Shown: positions 7,465 to 15,515 of the stretch, one piece after another
Layout: each line of letters opens with the position of its first letter
Numbering within the stretch: position 1 is the stretch's first letter
Source of the DNA: Clostridia bacterium
GTDB taxonomy: Bacteria > Bacillota > Clostridia > Christensenellales > Borkfalkiaceae
Reading direction: 5' to 3'
DNA: 64,000 nt
Assembly (NCBI GenBank): GCA_017456055.1
Contig: JAFTKC010000019.1
Location: 1-64,000, forward strand
The notes under the pieces: generated by a model
Database searches by the model: none
What the model saw: the letters and a program-made list of their open reading frames with translations, nothing else
Told to the model about the DNA's origin: nothing
Made by a program: the position numbers and the translations under genes

Positions 7465-8835
7465 ATGGAAACTTTTGATTTAGTAGTAATCGGTGGTGGC
7501 CCTGCAGGATATCTTGCAGCAGAAAGAGCCGGCCACGCAGGGTTAAAAACGCTCGTTATCGAAAAGAGAGAATTCGGTGGCGTATGTTTAAACGAAGGTT
7601 GCGTTCCAAGTAAAACCTTCTTAAACTCGGCAAAGGTAGTAGACTACGCTAATCACGCTGCAAATTATGGCGTAAACGTAGAAGGCAAGGCTACCGTTGA
7701 CCAAAAGAAAGTTGTTGAAAGAAAGAACGGCGTTGTAAAAATGCTAGTTTCTGGTATTAAAGCGCAACTCAAGAAAAACAAAGTGACTATGAAATCTGCC
7801 GAAGCGTATATCGAAGGCAAAGATGCCGACGGCTACGTAGTAAAAGCAGGTGAAGAAAAATATTTAGCAAAGAGATTGCTTATTGCAACCGGTTCAATGC
7901 CTGTAGTTCCACCAATCACGGGACTAAAGGAAGGAATTGCTTCAGGCTTAGTTTTAACTAATAGAGAAATTCTTGATTTAGACAAAATTCCTGAAACTTT
8001 AGTAGTAATCGGCGGTGGTGTAATCGGCTTAGAAATGGCAAGTTATTTCTCTTCAGTAGGTAGCAAAGTTATCGTAGTAGAAATGCTCGATAAGATTGCA
8101 GGACCAACTGAAAAGGAAATATCTTCAATTTTACAAAAATCTTTAGAAAAGAAAGGTATTATCTTCAACCTAGGTTGCAAGGTGACTGAAATTGCTAAAG
8201 ACGGCGTAGTATTTGAAAGAAACGGCAAAGCAGAAAAGGTAAACGCAGATAAGATTTTACTTTCAATCGGTAGAAGAGCAGTGACTGCTAATATCGGTTT
8301 AGAGAATATCGGCGTTAATATGGAAAGAGGCGCAATCGTCACCGACGATAAGATGAGAACCAACGTTGCAAACGTATACGCAGCAGGCGACGTAAACGGA
8401 AAGATTATGCTTGCACACACTGCGTATAGAGAAGCAGAAGTTGCAATCAACAATATGACTGGTAAAAAGGACGTTATGAGATATAACGTAATTCCGTCGG
8501 TAATCTACACCAATCCTGAAATTGGAACGGTAGGTGAAACGGAAGAAAGCGCTAAAGCAAAGGGCTACGACGTAAAAGTGGTTTCAATTCCAATGACTTA
8601 TTCTGGTAGATACGTTGCAGAAAACACTGCACTAGACGGAATATGCAAACTTATCATCAACAATAAGACCAACACCTTAATCGGTGCGCATATCATCGGC
8701 TCGTACGCAGGCGAATTTATCGTGACCGTATCTGCTATGATAGACTTAGAAGTGGATATCGAAAACATCAAAAAACTCGTATTCCCACACCCAACCGTAT
8801 GCGAAATCGTTAGAGAAGCGATTTTCCAAATATAA
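7465..8835 (+). CDS. lpdA: Dihydrolipoyl dehydrogenase (E3)
   Basis: A 456-residue flavoprotein disulfide reductase. It shows the FAD-binding start VVIGGGPAGYLAAERA, the redox pair in GGVCLNEGCVPSK, the NAD-binding VVIGGGVIGLEMA, the second FAD motif TNVANVYAAGDV and the C-terminal HPTVCEIVREA with its catalytic His and Glu. It reoxidises the dihydrolipoyl arm of E2 and passes electrons to NAD. The start at 7465 follows an AAGGAG site. An in-frame GTG at 7441 overlaps the E2 stop region and lacks a ribosome site. It sits between E2 and E1, so it is the dedicated E3 of this complex. Confidence 0.95.
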   Translation: METFDLVVIGGGPAGYLAAERAGHAGLKTLVIEKREFGGVCLNEGCVPSKTFLNSAKVVDYANHAANYGVNVEGKATVDQKKVVERKNGVVKMLVSGIKAQLKKNKVTMKSAEAYIEGKDADGYVVKAGEEKYLAKRLLIATGSMPVVPPITGLKEGIASGLVLTNREILDLDKIPETLVVIGGGVIGLEMASYFSSVGSKVIVVEMLDKIAGPTEKEISSILQKSLEKKGIIFNLGCKVTEIAKDGVVFERNGKAEKVNADKILLSIGRRAVTANIGLENIGVNMERGAIVTDDKMRTNVANVYAAGDVNGKIMLAHTAYREAEVAINNMTGKKDVMRYNVIPSVIYTNPEIGTVGETEESAKAKGYDVKVVSIPMTYSGRYVAENTALDGICKLIINNKTNTLIGAHIIGSYAGEFIVTVSAMIDLEVDIENIKKLVFPHPTVCEIVREAIFQI

Positions 8836-8867
8836 TTTAGATAAAAAATTTAAGGAGATAGAATAAT

Positions 8868-11351
8868 ATGTCAAAACAGTTATTTGTAGACCCAAAAGAA
8901 TTAAGGGCATCGGGAGCAATTCACTTTGAAGATATTCCCGTAAACCAATATAACAAAACTATTTTAGACGAAAAGAAAGCAAAGAATTTCACTAACGACG
9001 ATTTCGTAAGAATATTCAACGATATCGCAGTTTTAAGAGAATTCGAAAGCATGATTATGGATATCAAGGTTAAGCAAGAATATCAAGGCTTCAAGACCAA
9101 CTATCCAGGTCCTGCGCACCTTTCAATTGGTCAAGAAGCGGCTGCAGTAGGTCAAGCGTATATTCTTGATTTAGACGATATGACTTTCGGCTCACACAGA
9201 AGCCACAGCGAAGTTTTAGCAAGAGGACTTGCTTCAATTCATAAACTTCCAGATGATAAGTTATATCAAATTATGAAAGACTTTATGGGTGGCGAAACTC
9301 TTGCTCCCGTAGAAAAATTAAACAAGACTGGCGACGTTAAAGATTTAGCAGTTGACTTCTTGCTATACGGCTTTATGAGTGAAATTTTTGCTCGTAGAAC
9401 TGGTTTCCACAGAGGTATGGGTGGCTCAATGCACGTATTCTTCTTGCCGTTTGGTATTTATCCAAACAACGCAATCGTTGGTGGTGCAGCACCAGTAGCA
9501 CTCGGCGCAGCACTTTATAAAAAGCTAAACGACAAGCCGGGTATCGTTATCTCTAACGTAGGTGACGGCTCAGTTGGTTGTGGTGTTGTTTATGAATCAA
9601 TGAACTTTGCCGCTATGGATCAATATAGAACTCTTTGGGAGAAGAAGGGTGGACTTCCAATTCTATTTAACTTCTTCAACAACAGTTATGGTATGGGTGG
9701 ACAAACTCGTGGTGAAACTATGGCTTACGACTTCTTAGCAAGACTAGGCGCAGGCGTATCTCCATCACAATTACACGTAGAAAGAGTAGACGGATTCAAT
9801 CCATTAGCAGTTATCGACGCAATGAAGAGAAAGAAAGAATTACTCTTAAAGGGCGAAGGTCCTGCAATGATGGACGTTGTCACTTATCGTTATGGTGGAC
9901 ACTCACCATCAGACTCAATGAGTTATCGTACTCCTGAAGAAGTTGCCGCTTGGAAAGAATACGATCCAATCGTCACTTATAGAAAAGCGCTCGTTGACGC
10001 TAAGATTGAAAAAGATTCTAAGTTTGATGAAATTCTCGGTTCAATTTCAGAAAGAATGCTCAAACTTTGCAAACTTGCATCTGATCCTGTTGAATCTCCA
10101 TATCACGACTTCAAGAAAGATCCATACTACGTAGAAGACTTAATGTTCTCTAACGGCGCAGTAGAAAGTATGAGTGATAGAAAGGTAGAAATCGGCAGAG
10201 ACGTAAATCACGCAATGGAAGAAAACCCAAGAGTTAAGCAAATCGCAGGCAAAACTCGTTATGCTTTCGACGAAAAGGGACAACCTGTATCTAACTTAAA
10301 GAGATACAATATTCGTGACGGATTATTTGAAGCAATTATCGATAGATATTATAAAGATACTACGCTCACTTCTTACGGTGAAGACGTTCGTGACTGGGGC
10401 GGTGCTTTCGCAGTTTATAAAGGACTTACCGAAGCGCTTCCATATCACAGACTCTTCAACTCTCCAATTTCGGAAGCAGCAATCGTATCTTCAGCAGTAG
10501 GCTACGGCTTATGCGGTGGTAGAGTTATCGTAGAACTTATGTACGCAGACTTCATGGGTAGAGCGGGAGACGAAATCTTTAACCAATTAGCAAAATGGCA
10601 AGCAATGAGTTCAGGTATTCTAAAGATGCCTGTAGTGCTCCGTGTATCAGTAGGTTCAAAATACGGCGCGCAACACTCACAAGACTGGGTAGCACTTCCT
10701 GCGCACGTTCCAGGCTTAAAAGTATGTTTCCCTGTGACTCCATACGACGCTAAGGGTTTAATGAATGCAGCGCTCAACGGAACTGACCCTGTAATCTTCT
10801 TTGAAAGCCAAAGAATTTACGACAAGGGTGAAGAATTCCATAAGGAAGGCGTACCTGCAGGATATTATGAAATCCCACTCGGCGAACCAGACGTTAAGAG
10901 AGTAGGTAGCGACGTGACCATTTTAACTATCGGCGCAACCTTATATAGAGCAATGGACGCTGCTAAGATTTTATCTGAAAAATACGGCGTAGAAGCAGAA
11001 ATTATCGACGCTAGAAGTATTGTTCCATTTAACTACGAAAAGGTTGTTGAATCAGTTAAGAAGACGGGCAAGATTATCCTTGCATCAGACGCTTGCGCAA
11101 GAGGATCAATACTCAACGACTTCGCAAGAAACATCACCGAACTCTGCTTCGATTATCTCGACGCTCCTCCTGTTGTATGTGGCGCTCAAAACTGGATTAC
11201 TCCTCCATACGAATTTGACGGAGAATTCTTCCCACAAGCACAATGGATTATCGATTATATCAACGATAAGATTATGCCACTTAAGGGACACGTAAGCACC
11301 ATCAACACTTCAGATGCTGAACAAATGAGAAAAGCAAAGAAAGGTGTTTAA
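8868..11351 (+). CDS. 2-oxo acid dehydrogenase E1, fused alpha and beta subunits
   Basis: An 827-residue thiamine diphosphate enzyme. The alpha half (about 1-420) has the ThDP motif GDGSVGCGVVYESMNFA ending in NN and a glycine-rich HRGMGGSMH segment. The beta half (about 470-810) has GEDVRDWGG, the conserved PISEAAI containing the catalytic Glu, and GAQHSQDW. Usually alpha and beta are separate proteins; here one chain carries both. It decarboxylates a 2-oxo acid and acylates the lipoyl arm of E2. The alpha ThDP loop contains a longer than usual insert (YRTLWEKKGG). It closes the complex genes and is followed by a hairpin terminator. Confidence 0.9.
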   Translation: MSKQLFVDPKELRASGAIHFEDIPVNQYNKTILDEKKAKNFTNDDFVRIFNDIAVLREFESMIMDIKVKQEYQGFKTNYPGPAHLSIGQEAAAVGQAYILDLDDMTFGSHRSHSEVLARGLASIHKLPDDKLYQIMKDFMGGETLAPVEKLNKTGDVKDLAVDFLLYGFMSEIFARRTGFHRGMGGSMHVFFLPFGIYPNNAIVGGAAPVALGAALYKKLNDKPGIVISNVGDGSVGCGVVYESMNFAAMDQYRTLWEKKGGLPILFNFFNNSYGMGGQTRGETMAYDFLARLGAGVSPSQLHVERVDGFNPLAVIDAMKRKKELLLKGEGPAMMDVVTYRYGGHSPSDSMSYRTPEEVAAWKEYDPIVTYRKALVDAKIEKDSKFDEILGSISERMLKLCKLASDPVESPYHDFKKDPYYVEDLMFSNGAVESMSDRKVEIGRDVNHAMEENPRVKQIAGKTRYAFDEKGQPVSNLKRYNIRDGLFEAIIDRYYKDTTLTSYGEDVRDWGGAFAVYKGLTEALPYHRLFNSPISEAAIVSSAVGYGLCGGRVIVELMYADFMGRAGDEIFNQLAKWQAMSSGILKMPVVLRVSVGSKYGAQHSQDWVALPAHVPGLKVCFPVTPYDAKGLMNAALNGTDPVIFFESQRIYDKGEEFHKEGVPAGYYEIPLGEPDVKRVGSDVTILTIGATLYRAMDAAKILSEKYGVEAEIIDARSIVPFNYEKVVESVKKTGKIILASDACARGSILNDFARNITELCFDYLDAPPVVCGAQNWITPPYEFDGEFFPQAQWIIDYINDKIMPLKGHVSTINTSDAEQMRKAKKGV

Positions 11352-11363
11352 TAACTAAACTTA

Positions 11364-11397
11364 TTTTCGGGGAGCGAAAGTTCCCCGAAAAATTTTT
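11364..11397 (+). terminator. Hairpin between E1 and the lipoate ligase
   Basis: A 10-bp stem (TTTTCGGGGA with TCCCCGAAAA) is followed by ATTTTTATT. It ends three bases before the ATG of the ligase and fills the place where a ribosome site would be, so it may both terminate and limit downstream expression. Confidence 0.7.
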
Positions 11398-11400
11398 ATT

Positions 11401-12375
11401 ATGGAAAAATACTATTTTTTAACTCACGAAAAGACTGATCCTTATTTTAACTTGGCGAGCGAAGAATATCTTCTAACAAAAAAGGACGAGTACTTTATAT
11501 ATATTTGGCAAAACGATAACAGCGTAATACTAGGGGTAAATCAAGACGCGGTAAAGGAAGTTAACCTAGAATACACCGAAAAAAACGGTGTAAAAGTGGC
11601 GAGAAGACTTACCGGTGGCGGAGCAGTTTACCACGATTTAAATAACGTTTGTTATACTATAATTGCGCCCTTTAACGAAGAAGAAAATAATTATGTAAAG
11701 TTTACCAAGCCCGTTATAGAATATTTAAAAGAATTAGGTGTAAACGCCGAGTTTTCTGGAAGAAACGATATAACGATAGATGGTAAAAAGATTTCAGGCA
11801 ATGCCCAAAAGATATATAAAGATAGAATATTGCATCACGGCACTTTGCTTTTTGATAGCAATATGAACGCCTTAACTAAAGCGCTAAAAGAAAACAAGTT
11901 AAAAATCGAGAGTAAGGGAATAAAGTCAATTAGGGCTAGAGTGACCAATATTAAAGAGCATTTAAAAGAGCCTATAACAATAGGCGAGTTTATATCGGGG
12001 CTAAAAGACTACCTAAAAAAAGACCTAGAAGAGTATAAATTTACCGAGATTGACTTAAGGGAAATAAATAAACTTAAAGAGCAAAAATACTCAACTTTCG
12101 AGTGGAACGTGGGTAGTTCTCCAAAAGGGAAAATCACCTTTATAGAAAAGTTTGATTTCGGCATATTGTCGCTTAATTTTGACCTTACTAAAGGAAGAAT
12201 TGAAAACGCTAAAATTAACGGAGATTTTTTTACGGTAAAAGATATAGAAGAGTTTGAAAAAAGCCTTAACGGAGTAGAGTTAAAAAGGGAGAATTTATTA
12301 GAAGCGTTTAGCCAAATAGTAGAATATATTCCTAATGCAAACCCTATTGAAATAGTAGAAAAATTGTTAAAATAA
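11401..12375 (+). CDS. lplA: Lipoate-protein ligase A
   Basis: A 324-residue ligase with the family signature RRLTGGGAVYHDLNNVCYT near residue 71. It also shows SGRNDITIDGKKISGNAQK and a C-terminal accessory domain ending NPIEIVEKLL. It activates free lipoate with ATP and attaches it to the lipoyl lysines of E2, so it is functionally tied to the upstream complex with its two lipoyl domains. No ribosome-binding site is visible because a terminator-like hairpin ends just before the start. The N-terminus (YYFLTHEKTDPYFNLASEE) is intact, which supports this ATG. Confidence 0.92.
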   Translation: MEKYYFLTHEKTDPYFNLASEEYLLTKKDEYFIYIWQNDNSVILGVNQDAVKEVNLEYTEKNGVKVARRLTGGGAVYHDLNNVCYTIIAPFNEEENNYVKFTKPVIEYLKELGVNAEFSGRNDITIDGKKISGNAQKIYKDRILHHGTLLFDSNMNALTKALKENKLKIESKGIKSIRARVTNIKEHLKEPITIGEFISGLKDYLKKDLEEYKFTEIDLREINKLKEQKYSTFEWNVGSSPKGKITFIEKFDFGILSLNFDLTKGRIENAKINGDFFTVKDIEEFEKSLNGVELKRENLLEAFSQIVEYIPNANPIEIVEKLLK

Positions 12376-12426
12376 CTAATAAAGAGCAAAAAAAATAAAA
12401 ATCTTTTGTAAATTGTAAAAAATTGA

Positions 12427-12455
12427 TTGACAAAGCAAGAAAATAAGACTAAAAT
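12427..12455 (+). promoter_or_regulatory. Promoter of the aromatic amino acid operon
   Basis: TTGACA (12427-12432), a 17-base spacer and TAAAAT (12450-12455). It places the transcript start just before the leader peptide gene at 12475 and about 160 bases ahead of aroF. Confidence 0.75.
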
Positions 12456-12474
12456 TTTATTGTAGGTGCAAAAA

Positions 12475-12531
12475 ATGAAAAATAATAATTTTGTCTTTTA
12501 TTTTGGATATTTTTATTTTAGACCATATTGA
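12475..12531 (+). CDS. Phe/Tyr-rich leader peptide of the aromatic operon
   Basis: An 18-residue reading frame, MKNNNFVFYFGYFYFRPY, is preceded at six bases by AGGTG and ends in TGA. Nine of 18 codons are Phe (5) or Tyr (4), the two products of the operon that follows. The stop codon abuts an RNA segment that can pair as antiterminator, and a Rho-independent terminator lies 49 bases downstream. This is the classic layout of ribosome-mediated attenuation as known for pheA and trp leaders. No Trp codon is present. I infer that stalling at Phe or Tyr codons leaves the antiterminator arm free. Confidence 0.8.
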   Translation: MKNNNFVFYFGYFYFRPY

Positions 12532-12613
12532 TTTAATAGCGGTTATTTTTTGCGTTGAAAAAATTATTTTTATGTATTTAATGACCGATTGAATTTAATC
12601 GGTCATTTTTTTT
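12531..12613 (+). promoter_or_regulatory. Transcription attenuator: antiterminator and terminator of the aromatic operon
   Basis: Terminator: AATGACCGATT (12580-12590) pairs with AATCGGTCATT (12597-12607), then eight T to 12613. Antiterminator: CGGTTATT (12540-12547) pairs with AATGACCG (12580-12587) with one G-U, and ATTTAAT (12531-12537) pairs with ATTGAAT (12588-12594) across a two-base bulge. The two structures share the same arm and exclude each other. A ribosome at the leader stop codon (12529-12531) would cover the antiterminator arm and favour termination. One stalled earlier would not. The aroF ribosome site follows the T-run at once. Confidence 0.75.
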
Positions 12614-12624
12614 GAGGTGAAGAG

Positions 12625-13638
12625 ATGATTATAATAGTAAAGCAAAATCACGAGCAAAAACAACTTGACAATCTCATTAAGTGGATAAAGGGGCAAGGCT
12701 TGGGCGTTGACCTTTCTGTTGGCGAAAATTCAACTATTCTAGGATTAGTTGGCGATACTACGGTTATTGACATAGACCTAGTTCGTTCTCTCGATATTGT
12801 AGAGAACGTAAAGAGAATAGGCGAGCCGTATAAACTAGCGAACAGAAAATTCCATCCAGAAGACACTATAGTTGAAATTGCTGGTAGAAAAATTGGTGGA
12901 GATAACTTTAGCATTATTGCAGGGCCTTGCTCAATCGAGAGCGAAAAGCAAATTATTGCTATTGCAGAAGAAGTTAAGGCGTACGGCGGTGGATTTTTAC
13001 GTGGAGGCGCGTATAAACCAAGAACTTCACCATACGCTTTCCAAGGTTTAAGGGAGAACGGATTAAAACTACTTCTAAAGGCAAAGGAAGAAACTGGTAT
13101 GCCAATCGTCACCGAAATTATGAGCGCATCTCATATAGACCTTTTCCGTGACGTAGATTTAATTCAAATAGGTGCAAGAAACATGCAAAACTTTGAACTT
13201 CTAAAAGAAGTAGGTAAAACGGGTAAGCCTGTTTTATTAAAGAGAGGTCTTGCAAACACCATAGAAGAGTGGCTTATGAGTGCCGAATACATTATGAGTG
13301 AAGGCAACCACAACGTAATTTTGTGTGAAAGGGGAATAAGAACTTTCGAGTCGTACACGAGAAATACGCTTGACCTTTCGGCAATTCCACTATTAAAGGA
13401 ATTAACTCACCTTCCAGTTATCGTAGATCCGTCGCACGCATCGGGGCTAGCGAGATTAGTTAAACCTTTATCACTAGCGTCAGTGGGAGCAGGAGCACAC
13501 GGACTTATGATAGAAGTGCATAACGATCCAATACACGCATTGTGTGACGGCAAGCAATCAATAAAGCCTATAGAATTCAAGGAAATAGTGGATAGCATAG
13601 ACGTTATGCTACCGTTAGTAGACAAAAAGAGGAACTAA
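12625..13638 (+). CDS. aroF: DAHP synthase, type I-beta with N-terminal ferredoxin-like domain
   Basis: A 337-residue 3-deoxy-7-phosphoheptulonate synthase. The first 70 or so residues form the ferredoxin-like regulatory domain found in Thermotoga-type enzymes. The catalytic barrel shows FSIIAGPCSIES, FLRGGAYKPRTSPYAFQG, IQIGARNMQNF, LLKRG and VIVDPSHASG. It condenses PEP with erythrose 4-phosphate, the first step of the shikimate pathway. In relatives the N-terminal domain binds Tyr or Phe for feedback control; that is inferred here. The start follows GAGGTGAAGAG. It is the first structural gene after the Phe/Tyr attenuator. Confidence 0.95.
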   Translation: MIIIVKQNHEQKQLDNLIKWIKGQGLGVDLSVGENSTILGLVGDTTVIDIDLVRSLDIVENVKRIGEPYKLANRKFHPEDTIVEIAGRKIGGDNFSIIAGPCSIESEKQIIAIAEEVKAYGGGFLRGGAYKPRTSPYAFQGLRENGLKLLLKAKEETGMPIVTEIMSASHIDLFRDVDLIQIGARNMQNFELLKEVGKTGKPVLLKRGLANTIEEWLMSAEYIMSEGNHNVILCERGIRTFESYTRNTLDLSAIPLLKELTHLPVIVDPSHASGLARLVKPLSLASVGAGAHGLMIEVHNDPIHALCDGKQSIKPIEFKEIVDSIDVMLPLVDKKRN

Positions 13639-13644
13639 AATTTT

Positions 13645-14499
13645 ATGAATATTGGAATAATCGGCTTAGGCTTAATGGGTGGTTCTTTTGGAAGAACTTT
13701 AGTTAAGCAAGGCAAACACAAGGTATACGCCTTTGATATAAATCCATCGGTAATGCTTAAAGGTGAAATGATAAAAGCGTACCACGAAAAACTCACAAAA
13801 GAAAATGCAAAAGAGATAGATATGCTAGTTTGTGCGCTCTATCCAAAATATTTTGAAAGTGCCGTTAGTGAATTTCTTCCCTTTTTAAAAGATGGAGCAA
13901 TCGTCAGTGATTTTTGTGGAATAAAGAGAAAGGTAGAAAAGCAAATGCGCTCTCTACTAGAAAAACACGAAAACCTAATTTTTATAGGTGGACATCCGAT
14001 GGCAGGAAGAGAGTTTTCGGGTATAGAAAAATCAACGACTACGCTCTTTGATAAAGCGTCGATGATTTTAATCAACGTAAACGCCGATATATTCACAATG
14101 GAAAAGGTAAAAAAGTTTTACCTAGAAGTAGGATTTTCGCAAGTCGTTATAACGACTTCTAGTAATCACGATAGTATGATAGCCTACACTTCGCAATTAT
14201 GCCATATAGTAAGCAATGCGTTTATAAAGAATAAGCAAGCGCAAAGCCACAACGGATACTCTGCAGGTAGTTATAAAGATTTAACTAGGGTTGCAAGACT
14301 TGAGCCGACTATGTGGACGGAACTTATTATGGAAAATAGAGAAATGGTTAAGTGTGAACTAGACGAGTTTATTTTAAACTTAACCGAGTATAAGAAAGCA
14401 ATTGATAGTGAAGATAACGAAAGATTATATCAATTACTTAAAGAGGGAAACGAGAGAAAACTTTCTATCGACACGAAGGGTTTTAAGGAGCAAAAATGA
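13645..14499 (+). CDS. tyrA: Prephenate dehydrogenase
   Basis: A 284-residue NAD-dependent enzyme with the Rossmann start IGIIGLGLMGGSFGRTL and the conserved GGHPMAGREFSGI and HDSMIAYTSQLCHIVSNA segments of the TyrA family. It oxidatively decarboxylates prephenate to 4-hydroxyphenylpyruvate, the Tyr branch. No ACT or chorismate mutase domain is attached; the mutase is on PheA further down. It starts six bases after aroF with AGAGGA upstream and overlaps aroB by four bases, so translation is probably coupled. Confidence 0.92.
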   Translation: MNIGIIGLGLMGGSFGRTLVKQGKHKVYAFDINPSVMLKGEMIKAYHEKLTKENAKEIDMLVCALYPKYFESAVSEFLPFLKDGAIVSDFCGIKRKVEKQMRSLLEKHENLIFIGGHPMAGREFSGIEKSTTTLFDKASMILINVNADIFTMEKVKKFYLEVGFSQVVITTSSNHDSMIAYTSQLCHIVSNAFIKNKQAQSHNGYSAGSYKDLTRVARLEPTMWTELIMENREMVKCELDEFILNLTEYKKAIDSEDNERLYQLLKEGNERKLSIDTKGFKEQK

Positions 14500-15515
14500 C
14501 CAAGATAACGGTTGGAACTAATAAAAACTACGATATAATAATTCAAAGGGGATTAAGTGGCTTAAAGGAGTTTATATTTTCGCTAATTAAAGGTGAAAAA
14601 ATTGCCGTTATTTGCGACGACGTTGTAGATAAACTCTATGCAAGCGAAATAATTTCTCTTTTAGAAGAAAAAAACGTAGTAAAGATAGTTTTTCCACACG
14701 GCGAACAAAATAAAAACGCCGAAAATTATATAAAAATAATAAACACTCTTGCCGAGAACAAATTTACTAGACACGATACGGTAATTTCACTTGGTGGTGG
14801 AGTAGTAGGAGATATGGGAGCGTTAGTTGCTTCAACCTATATGCGTGGAATTAGGCTTATCGCTATTCCAACCACTATTTTGTCAATGGTAGATTCATCG
14901 GTTGGTGGTAAGACGGCGATAGATTTACCTGCGGGGAAAAATTTGCTCGGCACTTTTTATCAACCTGACGGAGTATTCATAAATCTAGATTTTATAAAAT
15001 CCTTGCCCGAGCGAGAAATAAAAAGTGGATACGGCGAGATTATTAAATACGCATATTTAGAAGGCGAAATCGAGCCGAAAGATTTAGAGAGTGAAATTAG
15101 CGAAGAACTTGTTTATAAATGCTTAAAAATAAAGCAAAAAATCGTTGAAGAAGACGAAAAAGAAAGTTCTATTAGAAAACTATTGAATTTAGGGCATACA
15201 GTAGGGCATGCAATAGAAAGTTTGGCTAATTATAAAATATCTCACGGCGAATGTGTGTTAATGGGCATAGAATATGCGATTAACGTTTCTAAAAAATACT
15301 TTTTGTTGTCAAATGAAAAAGTAGAAAAAATGCAAAAAATATTGTATTCACGTGGAGAATTTACTAAGGAAAGTTTTGATAGTGAAAAAATAATAGAAAA
15401 AATTAAAAACGATAAAAAAAGTAGTTTTGACGGAGTAGATTTCGTACTCTTAAAAGACGTAAAGAAACCAAAAATAGTAAAATTAACGTTTAAGGAATTA
15501 AAAGAGTTAATATAA
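14496..15515 (+). CDS. aroB: 3-dehydroquinate synthase
   Basis: A 339-residue enzyme that converts DAHP to 3-dehydroquinate. Visible motifs are VISLGGGVVGDMGALVASTYMRG (NAD and metal region), PTTILSMVDSSVGGKTAID, KNLLGTFYQP, and the metal ligands in GYGEIIKYA and LNLGHTVGHAIE. The start overlaps the tyrA stop as ATGA, and its own stop overlaps the aroA start (TAATG). Length and motifs are normal. Confidence 0.95.
   Translation: MTKITVGTNKNYDIIIQRGLSGLKEFIFSLIKGEKIAVICDDVVDKLYASEIISLLEEKNVVKIVFPHGEQNKNAENYIKIINTLAENKFTRHDTVISLGGGVVGDMGALVASTYMRGIRLIAIPTTILSMVDSSVGGKTAIDLPAGKNLLGTFYQPDGVFINLDFIKSLPEREIKSGYGEIIKYAYLEGEIEPKDLESEISEELVYKCLKIKQKIVEEDEKESSIRKLLNLGHTVGHAIESLANYKISHGECVLMGIEYAINVSKKYFLLSNEKVEKMQKILYSRGEFTKESFDSEKIIEKIKNDKKSSFDGVDFVLLKDVKKPKIVKLTFKELKELI

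Noticed and set aside
12376-12624. T-box or trp-type control of the aromatic operon
   Set aside because: There is no T-box core sequence, and the leader peptide has no Trp codon.
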